DNA from: Enterobacter chengduensis
GTDB taxonomy: Bacteria; Pseudomonadota; Gammaproteobacteria; Enterobacterales; Enterobacteriaceae
Assembly (NCBI RefSeq): GCF_001984825.2
Contig: NZ_CP043318.1
Span: forward strand, 3,348,001 to 3,412,000
Length of the DNA stretch: 64,000 nt
Direction of reading: 5' to 3'
The notes beneath the pieces are model-generated. The model was not told the origin of the DNA. It saw only the letters and a list, made by a program, of their open reading frames with translations, and did not search any database. Position numbers and translations under genes: made by a program. Positions 30,567 through 40,248 of the stretch are shown piece by piece. Positions within the stretch are counted from its first letter, which is position 1. Every line of letters starts with the position of its first letter.

Positions 30567-31532
30567 ATGACATTTCCTGGTCAGATTTCAAAGGATATTC
30601 CGGATTACGCACTCGCACGCAGTCTGGGTCTTGCCTCCGGCGGCGATATAAATTTCACCGCTCTTGCCAGTCAGTTAGACTGTAGCCGTAACTTTAGCCA
30701 GGTTGGGATCATCTACTCAGACGGTGCGCGTCAGTGGTTAGTGAGACCCTCAAGACGAATTGCATCGCCAAACGAAAGCTCGGTAAGTCATGTCGTCATC
30801 ACTAAAGTAAACGCTTCATCAAGTAATCCTATCCAGGCAACGACGACGACGATTCAGTCACCTTCACTCGCAACTGAAATTGGTTCTACGGCGATTTCTT
30901 GCGGAGCTGCCATTCTCACTGTCGTTCTTGCTGCAGGCGCAGGTATGGCCATTCCTCTCACCGCAGGTTCTTCCGGTGCTGTTGCCGCTGTGATTGTCGC
31001 TGGTGGTGTAGCAACAGGAATTCAGTGTGCAAACGGGCTTGGCCGCTTGTCGCTTATTGCCATGAACCATAATGACTATGTTGCTTGGATGGATTCCCAG
31101 GAGTGGTACACCGCAACCAATACTGCTCTCGATGCGATATCACTTGCCGGGGCCGCTGCGGGTCTGAAAAGCGCTGTATTAACCTATCGCCTGCTTAATC
31201 GCTCTACGTCTGAAAGCTTACTCTCGTTATTACAAAAAATGAGCCGAGCGGATCGCACGCGGTTAACTGAGGAAATCATTCGTATCCGAAATCCCGGAAT
31301 CTCGAATTCAGGCGTTAAAGCAGCGATGAAAGCCGGGGTTTACCCTAAACGCTATCCTTCAGAAGCGCTACAGCAGCTCTTACAGCGTGAGCTATTGAAT
31401 GCTATTTCAAACTCCTCAGCGTTTGTTGGCAGTGCTGTCTCGGGTACAATCCGGAATCCTCAGAATATTACACAATCTGGTAAATACGTTTTTGGTTTGA
31501 TTCAGTCTTTTTCATTTACAGGAAGTTATTAA
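30567..31532 (+). CDS. Unknown protein with Gly/Ala-rich hydrophobic core, possible pore-forming toxin
   Basis: A 321-residue protein starting MTFPGQISKDIPDYALARS after a GGAG ribosome site. Residues about 110-155 form a long glycine/alanine/valine-rich hydrophobic stretch that could make a helical hairpin in a membrane, followed by an amphipathic helical region (AGAAAGLKSAVLTYRLL) and a charged C-terminal domain with TEEIIRIRNPGI. There is no signal peptide. Similar proteins in enterobacteria are, as far as I recall, hypothetical or misnamed NAD synthetases; nothing here resembles NAD synthetase. The next gene, seven bases downstream, encodes a four-helix membrane protein, an arrangement typical of membrane-acting toxins and their immunity proteins. 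That reading is inference. Confidence 0.6.
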   Translation: MTFPGQISKDIPDYALARSLGLASGGDINFTALASQLDCSRNFSQVGIIYSDGARQWLVRPSRRIASPNESSVSHVVITKVNASSSNPIQATTTTIQSPSLATEIGSTAISCGAAILTVVLAAGAGMAIPLTAGSSGAVAAVIVAGGVATGIQCANGLGRLSLIAMNHNDYVAWMDSQEWYTATNTALDAISLAGAAAGLKSAVLTYRLLNRSTSESLLSLLQKMSRADRTRLTEEIIRIRNPGISNSGVKAAMKAGVYPKRYPSEALQQLLQRELLNAISNSSAFVGSAVSGTIRNPQNITQSGKYVFGLIQSFSFTGSY

Positions 31533-31539
31533 ACCGGAC

Positions 31540-32145
31540 ATGATAAATTATATCAAGAAGAGCCTGGCATTAAGCACTGTGATAACAGGTGAAATGGCGA
31601 CTGACGATCGCCAAAGGCTTGAATCATTGAAAGATCGCTTAAAAGATCAGTTCGGTGTTCCTGTGGGTGTACATATGACAGGCATTCCATTAGCAATAAG
31701 TACCTTACTCACTATTTTTTGCTACGCTTTGCTACAAGTTTCTGTCTGGATTTTGCTCTTTCGCCTGCTTGGTTTACCTGAATTTAAGGTTATGATGGGG
31801 GTATTCTTTGCAGCAGTGGTGTATTGCATGGTAGTGATGAGCACTATGTTTTTAACTGCCAGAGGGTCCTTAATAGGATATAAGCTGCATATTTCTGTTA
31901 TTACACTGACTGGCGTGATGAGCATCGTTTATTTTCTCTGGACGTGGATTTCGCTTTTATTCAGCGCTGTAGAAAATTACACACCGCAGATAACCTCCTT
32001 GTTAGGCCTGGGATTTTTCTGCCTGAACATTGTGTGGATGAATACATCAGTCTTTTACCGCTCAATTGCGCTAACGCTACATAATCGGGTGTGGCGTAAG
32101 CAGTTGAAGATTGAGAACAGGCAAATGGCAGGACTCAAACGTTGA
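31540..32145 (+). CDS. Four-helix membrane protein, possible immunity protein of the preceding gene
   Basis: A 201-residue protein with a charged N-terminal segment (DDRQRLESLKDRLKDQFG) and four clear transmembrane helices at about 50-80, 84-107, 115-144 and 150-172, then a basic cytoplasmic tail. It follows the hydrophobic-core protein by seven bases and must be cotranscribed with it. A small polytopic inner-membrane partner fits immunity to a membrane-depolarising effector, but no family name is recognised and no secretion gene lies next to the pair. Its base composition is lower in GC than flanking trhP and yegS. Confidence 0.65.
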   Translation: MINYIKKSLALSTVITGEMATDDRQRLESLKDRLKDQFGVPVGVHMTGIPLAISTLLTIFCYALLQVSVWILLFRLLGLPEFKVMMGVFFAAVVYCMVVMSTMFLTARGSLIGYKLHISVITLTGVMSIVYFLWTWISLLFSAVENYTPQITSLLGLGFFCLNIVWMNTSVFYRSIALTLHNRVWRKQLKIENRQMAGLKR

Positions 32146-32245
32146 CAGTAAGAGTCAATTGAGAGATCGGCCTATAAAAGGTAAACGCCTCATAGGGGAT
32201 ATCCCCCCCCTTTCCGAAGCCATATTTTTGTCTTTCATCGTGTTC

Positions 32246-32274
32246 TTACCCGCTTTTTCCCGCTCTGCTATACA
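32246..32274 (+). promoter_or_regulatory. Candidate yegS promoter
   Basis: TTACCC and TATACA with a 17-base spacer, ending 33 bases before the yegS start. The -10 hexamer is good and the -35 partial. A GGGGATATCCCC palindrome lies about 45 bases further upstream. Confidence 0.45.
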
Positions 32275-32307
32275 CTGTTACTAACGCTAAAAAAGGGAGC
32301 AGCGCGG

Positions 32308-33207
32308 ATGGCAACCTATCCAGACAGTTTATTGATTCTCAACGGCAAAAGTGCAGGCAACGATCTGCTGCGTCAGGCCATTCAGGGGTTGCGTGACGAC
32401 GGCGCACGCATTCACGTCAGAGTGACGTGGGAGAAAGGCGACGCGGCACGCTATATCAATGAAGCCCTCGGGCTTGGCGTCAGCACAGTCATTTCCGGCG
32501 GCGGCGATGGCACCATCAACGAGATCGCCTCTGCGCTTATCGACCTGCCGCCGACAGACCGCCCGGCGATGGGCATTTTACCGCTCGGCACCGCCAACGA
32601 TTTTGCCACCAGCGCCGGGATCCCGGAGGCGTTAGAGAAGGCGCTACAGCTTGCGATCCTCGGCAAGGCTACCGCCGTGGATATCGCGCAGGTGAATGAC
32701 AAAACCTGCTTTATCAATATGGCGACCGGCGGGTTCGGCACGCGCATCACCAGCGAAACGCCGGAAAAACTGAAGGCAGCGCTGGGCGGCGTGTCGTACC
32801 TGATCCACGGCCTGATGCGCATGGATACCCTCAAGCCTGACCGCTGCGAAATTCGCGGCGAGAATTTTCAGTGGCAGGGTGACGCGCTGGTGATCGGCAT
32901 TGGCAATGGCCGCCAGGCGGGAGGCGGTCAGCAGCTGTGCCCGGAGGCGCTGATCGATGACGGTCAGCTGCAGCTGAGGATTTTCACGGGCGACGGCCTG
33001 CTGCCCGCGCTGTTTACCACGCTGACGCAGCCGGAAGAAAGCCCAAATATCATTGACGGGAAATCCGCATGGTTTGAGGTAAATGCCCCGCACGGAATGA
33101 CCTTTAACCTCGACGGAGAGCCGCTGAGCGGGACGCAGTTCCGCATTGAGGTGTTGCCCGGCGCGCTGCAGTGCAGGCTGCCGCCGGACTGTGTGCTTTT
33201 GCGCTGA
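32308..33207 (+). CDS. yegS: Lipid kinase YegS
   Basis: Diacylglycerol-kinase-family enzyme shown in E. coli to phosphorylate phosphatidylglycerol in vitro; its physiological role is unclear. The 299-residue protein equals the E. coli length. The nucleotide-binding [11 protein letters not shown] motif (about residues 65-75) and [11 protein letters not shown] (about 93-103) are intact, with the beta-sandwich lipid-binding domain after residue 130 (NLDGEPL near the C-terminus). An AAGGGAG ribosome site precedes the ATG. It is monocistronic and followed by a REP element. Confidence 0.95.
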   Translation: MATYPDSLLILNGKSAGNDLLRQAIQGLRDDGARIHVRVTWEKGDAARYINEALGLGVSTVISGGGDGTINEIASALIDLPPTDRPAMGILPLGTANDFATSAGIPEALEKALQLAILGKATAVDIAQVNDKTCFINMATGGFGTRITSETPEKLKAALGGVSYLIHGLMRMDTLKPDRCEIRGENFQWQGDALVIGIGNGRQAGGGQQLCPEALIDDGQLQLRIFTGDGLLPALFTTLTQPEESPNIIDGKSAWFEVNAPHGMTFNLDGEPLSGTQFRIEVLPGALQCRLPPDCVLLR

Positions 33208-33213
33208 TGGTAT

Positions 33214-33249
33214 TGCCGGGTGGCGGCTACGCCTTACCCGGCCTACGTT
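33214..33249. repeat. REP element between yegS and fbaB
   Basis: TTGCCGGGTGGCGGCTACGC and CTTACCCGGCCTACG, the inverse of the units at 16246 and 59395, lying between the convergent genes yegS and fbaB, a typical REP position. Confidence 0.9.
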
Positions 33250-33260
33250 TCGTCCCCAGG

Positions 33261-34313
33261 TCAGGCAATTGTTACTTTGCTGTCAAGATAGACGTCCTGC
33301 ACCGCATTGATCAGCTTCACGCCGTCCGCCATCGATTTCTTAAACGCCTTGCGGCCAAGGATCAGCCCCATGCCGCCCGCGCGTTTGTTGATCACCGCCG
33401 TACGCACCGCGTCTGACAGGTCGGTATCGCCGCCCGCCGCGCCGCCGGAGTTAATCAGCCCCGCGCGGCCCATATAGCAGTTCGCCAGCTGATAGCGCAC
33501 CAGGTCGATCGGGCTATCGCTGGTCAGCTTGCTGTACACGCGGTCATCGGTATAGCCAAAATTCACCGCTTTATAGCCGCCGTTATTTTCGGCCATTTTC
33601 TGCTTCACGATATCCGCGCCGATGGTTGCCGCCAGGTGGTTCGCCTGGCCGGTCAGGTCGGCAGACACGTGGTAATCCACCCCGTCTTTTTTAAACGCCG
33701 AGTTACGCAGGTACGCCCACAGCACGGTCACCATGCCGAGCTCGTGCGCGCGCTCAAACGCCGCGGAGATCTCTTCAATCTGACGGCGAGACTGCTCAGA
33801 GCCAAAGTAAATCGTCGCCCCGACGGCTACCGCCCCCATGTTGAACGCCTGCTCGACGCTGGCGTAGAGGGTCTGGTCATATTCGGTGGGGTAGCTGAGG
33901 GTCTCGTTGTGGTTCAGCTTCACGAGGAACGGAATGCGGTGGGCATAGCGACGCGAAACCGAGGCCAGCACGCCGTAGGTGGAGGCCACGCAGTTACAGC
34001 CCGCTTCAATCGCCAGCTCAACAATGTTCTTCGGATCGAAATAGAGGGGATTCGCCGCAAAGGACGCGCCCGCCGAGTGCTCTACGCCCTGGTCCACAGG
34101 CAGAATAGAGAGATACCCGGTGCCGCCGAGCCGCCCGGTGTTGTAGAGCGTCTGCATGTTTCGCAGGACCGCAGGCGGACGGTTGTTATCGACCATCACG
34201 CGGTCAACGTAGTCATGACCAGGCAGATACAGCTGGTCGGCTGGAATGGTCATACAACGATGCTGTAAAAGGCTGTCGGCGTCTTTGCCAAGCAACTGCG
34301 CAATATCAGTCAT
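33261..34313 (-). CDS. fbaB: Class I fructose-bisphosphate aldolase (DhnA type)
   Basis: Schiff-base aldolase that interconverts fructose 1,6-bisphosphate with dihydroxyacetone phosphate and glyceraldehyde 3-phosphate, used in E. coli mainly during gluconeogenic growth. The 350-residue product equals E. coli FbaB. The archaeal-type class I signature is seen: [10 protein letters not shown] near residue 70, [10 protein letters not shown] near 133, and the active-site Lys in [12 protein letters not shown] near 237. A GGGAG ribosome site lies before the ATG. It is transcribed alone, divergent from yegT. Confidence 0.96.
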   Translation of the reverse strand: MTDIAQLLGKDADSLLQHRCMTIPADQLYLPGHDYVDRVMVDNNRPPAVLRNMQTLYNTGRLGGTGYLSILPVDQGVEHSAGASFAANPLYFDPKNIVELAIEAGCNCVASTYGVLASVSRRYAHRIPFLVKLNHNETLSYPTEYDQTLYASVEQAFNMGAVAVGATIYFGSEQSRRQIEEISAAFERAHELGMVTVLWAYLRNSAFKKDGVDYHVSADLTGQANHLAATIGADIVKQKMAENNGGYKAVNFGYTDDRVYSKLTSDSPIDLVRYQLANCYMGRAGLINSGGAAGGDTDLSDAVRTAVINKRAGGMGLILGRKAFKKSMADGVKLINAVQDVYLDSKVTIA

Positions 34314-34563
34314 GTGATACTCCCGTAAGTCCGACGTCGTGTCGGTGTGTGTTTATCCAGTCCCATTATTGATGGGCAGACTAAGCCTGGTACCGACTTA
34401 ACCGATTTTCCAATTTTTGCATTCTTTTTCAGCACAATCTGCTGGCTCGATTCGTGTACAACAAAACTGTTACATTGATCAAACAATCGCCACAAAGGTA
34501 TTTAAAAGGTATTATTCGGTGGTATGTTAAAGGCGTACCCTCTCTGACATGCAGGATTAAAAA

Positions 34564-35841
34564 ATGAAAACGAAAGTCCAACTGTCATTCATGATGTTTG
34601 TTGAATGGTTTATCTGGGGAGCGTGGTTTGTGCCGCTGTGGCTGTGGCTGAGCAAAAGCGGGTTTACCGCCGGGGAAATTGGCTGGTCTTACGCCTGTAC
34701 CGCCATTGCGGCGATCCTCTCCCCGATTCTGGTCGGCTCGCTGACGGACCGCTTCTTCGCCGCGCAGAAAGTGCTGGCGGTGCTGATGTTTGCCGGAGCC
34801 ATTCTGATGTACTTCGCCGCGCAGCAAAACCAGTTCAGCACCTTCTTCCCCCTGCTGCTGGTTTATTCCCTGACCTATATGCCGACCATCGCGCTGACCA
34901 ACAGTATCGCCTTCGCTAACGTGGACGACGTCGAGGCCGATTTTCCGCGCATTCGCGTGATGGGCACTATCGGCTGGATCGCCTCCGGGCTGGCGTGCGG
35001 CTTTCTGCCGCAGATGCTGGGCTACAGCGATATTTCCGATACCAATATTCCGCTGCTGATGACGGCAGCCAGCTCCGCCCTGCTCGGTGTCTTTGCCCTG
35101 TTCCTGCCGAACACGCCGCCGAAGAGCACCGGCAAGCTGGATTTCAAAGTGATGCTGGGGCTGGATGCGCTGATCCTGCTGCGCGACAGAAACTTTCTGG
35201 TGTTCTTCTTCTGCTCGTTCCTGTTTGCTATGCCGCTGGCCTTCTATTACATCTTCGCCAACGGCTACCTCACCGAAGTGGGGATGAAAAACGCCACCGG
35301 CTGGATGACGCTCGGGCAGTTCTCCGAGATCTTCTTTATGCTCGCCCTGCCGTTCTTTACCAAACGCTTTGGTATTAAGAAGGTCTTACTGCTGGGCCTG
35401 ATTACCGCCGCCATCCGCTACGGGTTCTTTGTGTACGGCGGCGCGGAACAGTACTTCACCTACGCCCTGCTGTTCCTCGGCATTCTGCTGCACGGCGTGA
35501 GCTACGACTTTTACTACGTCACCGCGTACATCTACGTGGATAAAAAAGCGCCGGTGCATATGCGCACCGCCGCGCAGGGCCTGATTACGCTGTGCTGCCA
35601 GGGCTTTGGTAGCCTGTTGGGTTACCGCCTGGGCGGCGTAATGATGGAAAAAATGTTCGCATACAAAGAGCCGGTGAACGGGCTGACCTTCAACTGGGCC
35701 GGAATGTGGGTGTTTGGCGCAATCATGATTGCCGTGATTGCCGTGCTGTTTATGCTGTTTTTCCGCGAATCGGATAAAGAGATCGCCGCAATTGAGGTGA
35801 TTGATGGCGATACCGCGCTGACACAAGGGGAAGTTAAATGA
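34564..35841 (+). CDS. yegT: Nucleoside/H+ symporter-family transporter YegT
   Basis: NupG-like major-facilitator transporter of 425 residues with 12 predicted helices, the same length as E. coli YegT; the substrate is unproven but probably a nucleoside. Family landmarks are MFVEWFIWGAWFVPLWLWL at the N-terminus, IALTNSIAFAN near 120 and FYYVTAYIYVDKKAPVHMR near 320. It heads the operon yegT-yegU-yegV, whose other members are an ADP-ribosylglycohydrolase and a sugar kinase. This suggests uptake and breakdown of a ribosylated compound under YegW control. Confidence 0.93.
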   Translation: MKTKVQLSFMMFVEWFIWGAWFVPLWLWLSKSGFTAGEIGWSYACTAIAAILSPILVGSLTDRFFAAQKVLAVLMFAGAILMYFAAQQNQFSTFFPLLLVYSLTYMPTIALTNSIAFANVDDVEADFPRIRVMGTIGWIASGLACGFLPQMLGYSDISDTNIPLLMTAASSALLGVFALFLPNTPPKSTGKLDFKVMLGLDALILLRDRNFLVFFFCSFLFAMPLAFYYIFANGYLTEVGMKNATGWMTLGQFSEIFFMLALPFFTKRFGIKKVLLLGLITAAIRYGFFVYGGAEQYFTYALLFLGILLHGVSYDFYYVTAYIYVDKKAPVHMRTAAQGLITLCCQGFGSLLGYRLGGVMMEKMFAYKEPVNGLTFNWAGMWVFGAIMIAVIAVLFMLFFRESDKEIAAIEVIDGDTALTQGEVK

Positions 35842-36842
35842 AACAAGAACGTGTTCTCGGTGCCCTATACGGGCAGGCGTTAGGGGATGCGATGGGCATG
35901 CCGTCGGAGCTGTGGCCAAGAAAGCGCGTCAAGGCGCACTTCGGCTGGATCGACCGCTTTTTACCCGGCCCGGCAGAGAATAATGCGGCCTGCTATTTCA
36001 AACAGGCAGAGTTCACTGACGATACCTCCATGGCGCTGTGCCTGGCGGATGCGATTATTGAGTGTGAGGGAGACATTAACGCGGACGTTATCGGCAAACA
36101 TATCCTTAACTGGGCGCTCGATTTCGACGCGTTCAATAAGAACGTGCTCGGCCCGACCTCCAAAATCGCGCTAAACGCGATTCGCGACGGAAAGCCGGTC
36201 AGCGAACTGGAAAACAACGGCGTAACCAACGGGGCGGCGATGCGCGCCTCCCCGCTGGGCTGCCTGCTCCCGGCCACGCGTCTGGAACACTTTGTTGGGC
36301 AGGTGGCGCTGGCCTCCAGCCCGACCCATAAATCGGACCTCGCCATTGCCGGCGCGGTGGTGATTACCTGGGCAGTTTCTCGCGCTATCGACGGCGAAAG
36401 CTGGCAGAACATCGTCGACGCGCTGCCGGGTATCGCCCGCTATGCGCAGGAGGCGAAAACCACCACCTTTAGCGCATCGCTGGCGGCACGTATTGAGCTG
36501 GCGCTTAAGACCGTGCGGGAAGCCAACGGTATCGACTCTGCCAGCGAGCAGATTTATCAGCTGATTGGCGCGGGAACCAGCACCATTGAGTCCGTTCCGG
36601 CAGCCATTGCCATGGTTGAACTGGCGGGAACCGACCCGAACCGCTGCGCCATTTTATGCGCCAACCTGGGCGGCGACACCGACACCATTGGCGCCATGGC
36701 GACGGCCATCTGCGGCGCGCTGCACGGCGTACGGGCGATTGATCCGGCGCTTAAAGCCGAGCTCGACGCCGTTAACCAGCTCGATTTCGGCCACTATTGC
36801 GAGAAGCTGTTGCACTACCGGGAGCAAAGGGAGGGCGTATGA
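35838..36842 (+). CDS. yegU: ADP-ribosylglycohydrolase-family protein YegU
   Basis: A 334-residue soluble hydrolase of the DraG/ARH fold. The two metal-binding signatures are intact: FTDDTSMALCLADAI near residue 56 and LGGDTDTIGAMATAI near residue 277. The start ATG overlaps the yegT stop by four bases. By family it would remove an ADP-ribosyl or ribosyl group from a small molecule or protein; flanked by a nucleoside-type transporter and a PfkB kinase, a role in ribonucleoside-derivative catabolism is inferred. Confidence 0.9.
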   Translation: MKQERVLGALYGQALGDAMGMPSELWPRKRVKAHFGWIDRFLPGPAENNAACYFKQAEFTDDTSMALCLADAIIECEGDINADVIGKHILNWALDFDAFNKNVLGPTSKIALNAIRDGKPVSELENNGVTNGAAMRASPLGCLLPATRLEHFVGQVALASSPTHKSDLAIAGAVVITWAVSRAIDGESWQNIVDALPGIARYAQEAKTTTFSASLAARIELALKTVREANGIDSASEQIYQLIGAGTSTIESVPAAIAMVELAGTDPNRCAILCANLGGDTDTIGAMATAICGALHGVRAIDPALKAELDAVNQLDFGHYCEKLLHYREQREGV

Positions 36843-37792
36843 CGTCATTTGCCCAACGTCTTGATGCTCTGCACGCCACGCGCCCGGTGACGGTGCTGGG
36901 CGCAGCGGTGATTGACGTCATCGCCGACGCCTACGCCCTGCCCTGGCGCGGGTGCGATATCGAGCTCAAACAGCAGGGTGTGAATATTGGCGGCTGCGCG
37001 CTGAATATCGCTATCGCCCTGAAGCGGCTCGGCATTTCGGCGCAAAACGCCCTGCCCGTCGGCCACGGCGTGTGGGCGGATATCATCCGCAACGCCATGG
37101 CGAAGCAGGATCTGCACAGCGCCATCGAGGCCGAAACCGGCGACAACGGCTGGTGCCTGGCGCTGGTGGAGCCAGACGGCGAGCGCACCTTTATGTCCTT
37201 TAGCGGCGTGGAGAACCAGTGGCAGCAGGGCTGGCTTGATGTGCTAAACATCCCGCAAAACAGCCTGGTCTATTTGTCCGGCTATCAGCTGGCCTCGCCG
37301 TGCGGCGAGCTGCTAACGGACTGGCTGGAGGGGTTGCAGGACGTGACGGCCTTTATCGATTTTGGCCCCCGCATCGCGGACATCCCCGACGCGCTGATGG
37401 CGCGGATTATGGCCTGCAGGCCAATCGTCTCCCTTAACCGTCAGGAAGCGGAAATCGCAGCCGGGCGGCCAGGCGTCGGAGTTGAAAACCTGGGGACGGA
37501 GTGGCAGCAGCGCTTCGGGGCCGCGCTGATTGTGCGCCACGATAAAGACGGCGCGGTCTGGTATGACGGCGGTTGTTCAGGCGTGGTTCCGGCGTTTCCG
37601 GCAACGGTCGTGGACACCATCGGCGCGGGCGACAGCCACGCGGGCGGTACGCTTGCCGGGCTGGCGGCGGGATGGCCGCTGGCAGACGCCGTTCTGCTGG
37701 GAAATGCCGTGGCGTCCTGGGTTGTCAGCCACCGCGGCGGGGATTGCGCCCCCACCCGTGAGGAATTACTCCTCGCACACAAAGACGTATAG
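36839..37792 (+). CDS. yegV: PfkB-family sugar kinase YegV
   Basis: Ribokinase-like sugar kinase of 317 residues (E. coli YegV has 321). The start at 36839 gives MTSFAQRLDALHATRP and an ATGA overlap with yegU; an upstream frame start would lie deep inside yegU. The PfkB signatures are present: GGCALNIAIALKRLG near residue 57, and the catalytic DTIGAGDSHAGGTLAGLA near residue 260, whose Asp is the base. The substrate is unknown. The last 27 bases overlap the convergent regulator gene yegW. Confidence 0.92.
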   Translation: MTSFAQRLDALHATRPVTVLGAAVIDVIADAYALPWRGCDIELKQQGVNIGGCALNIAIALKRLGISAQNALPVGHGVWADIIRNAMAKQDLHSAIEAETGDNGWCLALVEPDGERTFMSFSGVENQWQQGWLDVLNIPQNSLVYLSGYQLASPCGELLTDWLEGLQDVTAFIDFGPRIADIPDALMARIMACRPIVSLNRQEAEIAAGRPGVGVENLGTEWQQRFGAALIVRHDKDGAVWYDGGCSGVVPAFPATVVDTIGAGDSHAGGTLAGLAAGWPLADAVLLGNAVASWVVSHRGGDCAPTREELLLAHKDV

Positions 37793-38512
37793 ATCGCTGC
37801 GACAGTAGCTGATGCTGTACTCAATCGGCCGGTGCTGTTGGTCAAGCGCAACCTGCTTGATCACCAGCACCGGTATTTTTTCATCCATCTTAATGTGCGC
37901 CTGAAACTCGCTGTCCGGCAAGCGGGCGCTGACCCGTGAACGGGTGCGCTGCGGGAAAATATTCTGGCTGCGGAAATAATCGTAAAGCGAAATGCCGATC
38001 GCATCCGGATCGGGAATGAGCCCGACCGGCACCCAGGACTCCTCAATCGAGACGGCGTCCTCATCAACGTAGCGAATACGCTTGAGCAGGAAAACCTCAC
38101 TCTCAGGGGGAATTGAAAGATGATTCGCCACCTCTTCCGGGCACTTCACCACCCGCTTGTTGACCCACAGCGTATTGGGCTTTTGGCCGCGCAGCACGAC
38201 CTGCTGTGAGAACCCGCGCGCCTCTTTCAGGGAATACTCGAAGATATTGTTGATCTGCGTGCCATAGCCACGGGCGCGCGTCACCACGCCCTCTTCCTCC
38301 AGCGCCTGCATCGCTTTTCGCACGGTAATGCGCGACACGCCGGTTAGCTGGCTCAGATCGCGCTCGCCGGGCAAAATATTCCCGTGCTCCAGCACGCCGC
38401 TGCGCACCGCGTTTTTTACCGTTTCGGCAAATTTCAGGTACAGCGGCGTGTTGTCAGGCGCGGCGATCCGTTCATTCAGTTGAGCGATTAACCGGGTATG
38501 CGCTTGTTCCAT
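37766..38512 (-). CDS. yegW: GntR-family (HutC subfamily) regulator YegW
   Basis: A 248-residue transcription factor, equal in length to E. coli YegW. An N-terminal winged helix-turn-helix (about residues 30-90; LTGVSRITVRKAMQALEEEG) is followed by a UbiC-transcription-regulator ligand-binding domain (about 105-240). Its position convergent to yegTUV and its ligand domain make it the probable regulator of that operon, as proposed for E. coli. It may also receive readthrough from thiMD, whose thiD stop lies 42 bases upstream. Confidence 0.92.
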   Translation of the reverse strand: MEQAHTRLIAQLNERIAAPDNTPLYLKFAETVKNAVRSGVLEHGNILPGERDLSQLTGVSRITVRKAMQALEEEGVVTRARGYGTQINNIFEYSLKEARGFSQQVVLRGQKPNTLWVNKRVVKCPEEVANHLSIPPESEVFLLKRIRYVDEDAVSIEESWVPVGLIPDPDAIGISLYDYFRSQNIFPQRTRSRVSARLPDSEFQAHIKMDEKIPVLVIKQVALDQQHRPIEYSISYCRSDLYVFVCEE

Positions 38513-38554
38513 CTCTGTTTTCTCAGGCGTGGTGTTTCCTGCCAGTATACTGTC

Positions 38555-39355
38555 TTACCACCATGCATGAAAATGATGTACCGGCCCAATACCGTGACCA
38601 ACTTCCAGAGTATCGGCTTTTGCCAGCGCCGCCGAGAGCCAGGTTTTCGCTTCCCGCACCGTTTCGGCCCAGCCGTCATGGCGTGGGCGCAGCGCCGCCA
38701 GCGCGGCCGAGAGCGTACAGCCCGTACCGTGGGTATTTCTGGTCTGCACGCGCGGCGCGGTAAAACGCAGCTCGCCATCGCGGGTAAAAAGCCAGTCCGG
38801 GCTTTCAGCGTCGTCAAGATGACCGCCCTTCATCAGCACCGCCCCGCAGCCCATCGCCAGCAGCGCGTTTCCCTGCGCTTTCATCTCACGTTCCGTTCGC
38901 GCATGCGATGTGCCTAACAGCGCGGCGGCTTCCGGGAGATTGGGCGTAATGAGCGCCACCTGCGGCAGCAGCTTTTTGCGCAGGGTTTCCACGGCAGTGG
39001 CGGAGAGCAGCGGGTCGCCGCTTTTCGCCAGCATCACGGTGTCCAGCACGACGTTTTGCACCTGATACCGTTTAAGCCGCTCGGCCACCGCTTCCACAAT
39101 GTCCGTCTCGGCCAGCATGCCTATTTTTGTGGTATCGATACGCACGTCGCTGAATACCGAATCCATCTGCGCGGCAACAAAATCCGGCTCAATACGGTAG
39201 ACCGACTGCACGCCGCGCGTGTTTTGCGCCACCATGGCGGTGATGACCGAGCAGCCGTATGCGCCAAGGGCGGAGAAGGTTTTCAGGTCAGCCTGGATAC
39301 CCGCGCCGCCGCTGGGATCGGTGCCGGCAATGGTCAGGGCGTTAATCCGCTTCAT
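38555..39355 (-). CDS. thiD: Hydroxymethylpyrimidine/phosphomethylpyrimidine kinase
   Basis: Phosphorylates 4-amino-5-hydroxymethyl-2-methylpyrimidine twice to supply the pyrimidine half of thiamine. The 266-residue protein equals E. coli ThiD. It opens [20 protein letters not shown] and has the ribokinase-fold signature [17 protein letters not shown] (about 207-222) with the anion hole and catalytic Cys/Gly region. It overlaps thiM by four bases (ATGA) and so lies in the riboswitch-controlled operon. Confidence 0.97.
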   Translation of the reverse strand: MKRINALTIAGTDPSGGAGIQADLKTFSALGAYGCSVITAMVAQNTRGVQSVYRIEPDFVAAQMDSVFSDVRIDTTKIGMLAETDIVEAVAERLKRYQVQNVVLDTVMLAKSGDPLLSATAVETLRKKLLPQVALITPNLPEAAALLGTSHARTEREMKAQGNALLAMGCGAVLMKGGHLDDAESPDWLFTRDGELRFTAPRVQTRNTHGTGCTLSAALAALRPRHDGWAETVREAKTWLSAALAKADTLEVGHGIGPVHHFHAWW

Positions 39356-40122
39356 GCCTGCTCCTCCAGCGTGTAGAGCGCGTCGAGGAACGCGCTGGCA
39401 AAACTGCCCGGGCCACGCGACTGCGCAACGGCGATCGTCCCGGCCCGCTTCATAAACCCGCAGGCGGCAGCGACGTTATCCAGCCTGTCACCCGGCAGCG
39501 AGCAGCTCGCCGCCACAACGGCAGAGAGCGCGCACCCGGTGCCCACCACGCGCGTCATCAGCGGATCGCCGCCCGTTACGGTGCGCGTGCGCTGTCCGTC
39601 CGTGATGTAATCCACCTCGCCGGTGACGGCCACTACGGCATTGGTCTGGCGAGCCAGCGCTTCGGCAGCAGGCAGCGCGCTGGCGGCGGTATCGGTCGTA
39701 TCGACGCCGCGCCCGCCCGCGCTCATCCCGGCAAGGGCCAGGATTTCTGACGCATTGCCGCGAATGGCGGCCGGTTTCAGGGCAAGGATTTGATGGCAAA
39801 AGCGGGTGCGGAACGCGAGCGCGCCAACGGCAACCGGGTCCAGCGTCCAGGGCTTGCCTGCCGCCACCGCGCGTTCAATCGCCCGACGCATCGACTGGGC
39901 GCGCGGCGAGGTCAGCGTGCCAACGTTAACCAGCAGCGCATCGGCGATCCCGGCAAACTGCTCGGCCTCTTCGGCCTCAATCACCATCGCCGGGGATGCG
40001 CCAAGCGCCAGCAAAACGTTGGCCGTAAAGGTCTGTACGACATCGTTGGTCATACAATGGGTCAGCGGAGAACGGGTTCGGAAGTGATGTAAAACAGGTA
40101 AATCGAGCTGGTCAGGCTGCAT
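39352..40122 (-). CDS. thiM: Hydroxyethylthiazole kinase
   Basis: Salvages the thiazole moiety of thiamine by phosphorylation. The 256-residue product is slightly shorter than E. coli ThiM (262) because the N-terminus is reduced ([15 protein letters not shown]). The core motifs are intact: [26 protein letters not shown], shown here as its start [21 protein letters not shown] near residue 120, and [14 protein letters not shown] near residue 190 with the catalytic Cys. It is the first gene of thiM-thiD and is preceded by a TPP riboswitch. Confidence 0.96.
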   Translation of the reverse strand: MQPDQLDLPVLHHFRTRSPLTHCMTNDVVQTFTANVLLALGASPAMVIEAEEAEQFAGIADALLVNVGTLTSPRAQSMRRAIERAVAAGKPWTLDPVAVGALAFRTRFCHQILALKPAAIRGNASEILALAGMSAGGRGVDTTDTAASALPAAEALARQTNAVVAVTGEVDYITDGQRTRTVTGGDPLMTRVVGTGCALSAVVAASCSLPGDRLDNVAAACGFMKRAGTIAVAQSRGPGSFASAFLDALYTLEEQA

Positions 40123-40170
40123 GGTTTCGCTCCTGCCTTGCGTGAAGAAGCGATGACCGGGAAGGCATCT

Positions 40171-40248
40171 GACTTCCCTACGCTGGCATTATCCAGATCA
40201 GGTAATACGGGTATTTCTCAGCCTTCACAAAGAAGGGCACCCCGAGTC
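40171..40248 (-). promoter_or_regulatory. TPP riboswitch (thi box) of thiM
   Basis: Read on the minus strand, the aptamer starts GACTCGGGGTGCCC, contains the J2/3 motif GGCTGAGAAATACCC and ends with CTGATCTGGATAATGCCAGC followed by GTAGGGAAGTC, the complete THI element. As in E. coli thiM it would bind thiamine pyrophosphate and sequester the ribosome site, here about 50 bases downstream. Riboswitch identity rests on near-complete consensus matching. Confidence 0.97.

Noticed and set aside
30386..30685. GTG-started 99-codon frame upstream of the hydrophobic-core protein
   Set aside because: It has a plausible ribosome site, but its second half lies in another frame of the 321-residue gene and turns Arg/Cys-rich; the first 60 residues match nothing I know. 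Possible remnant, not called.
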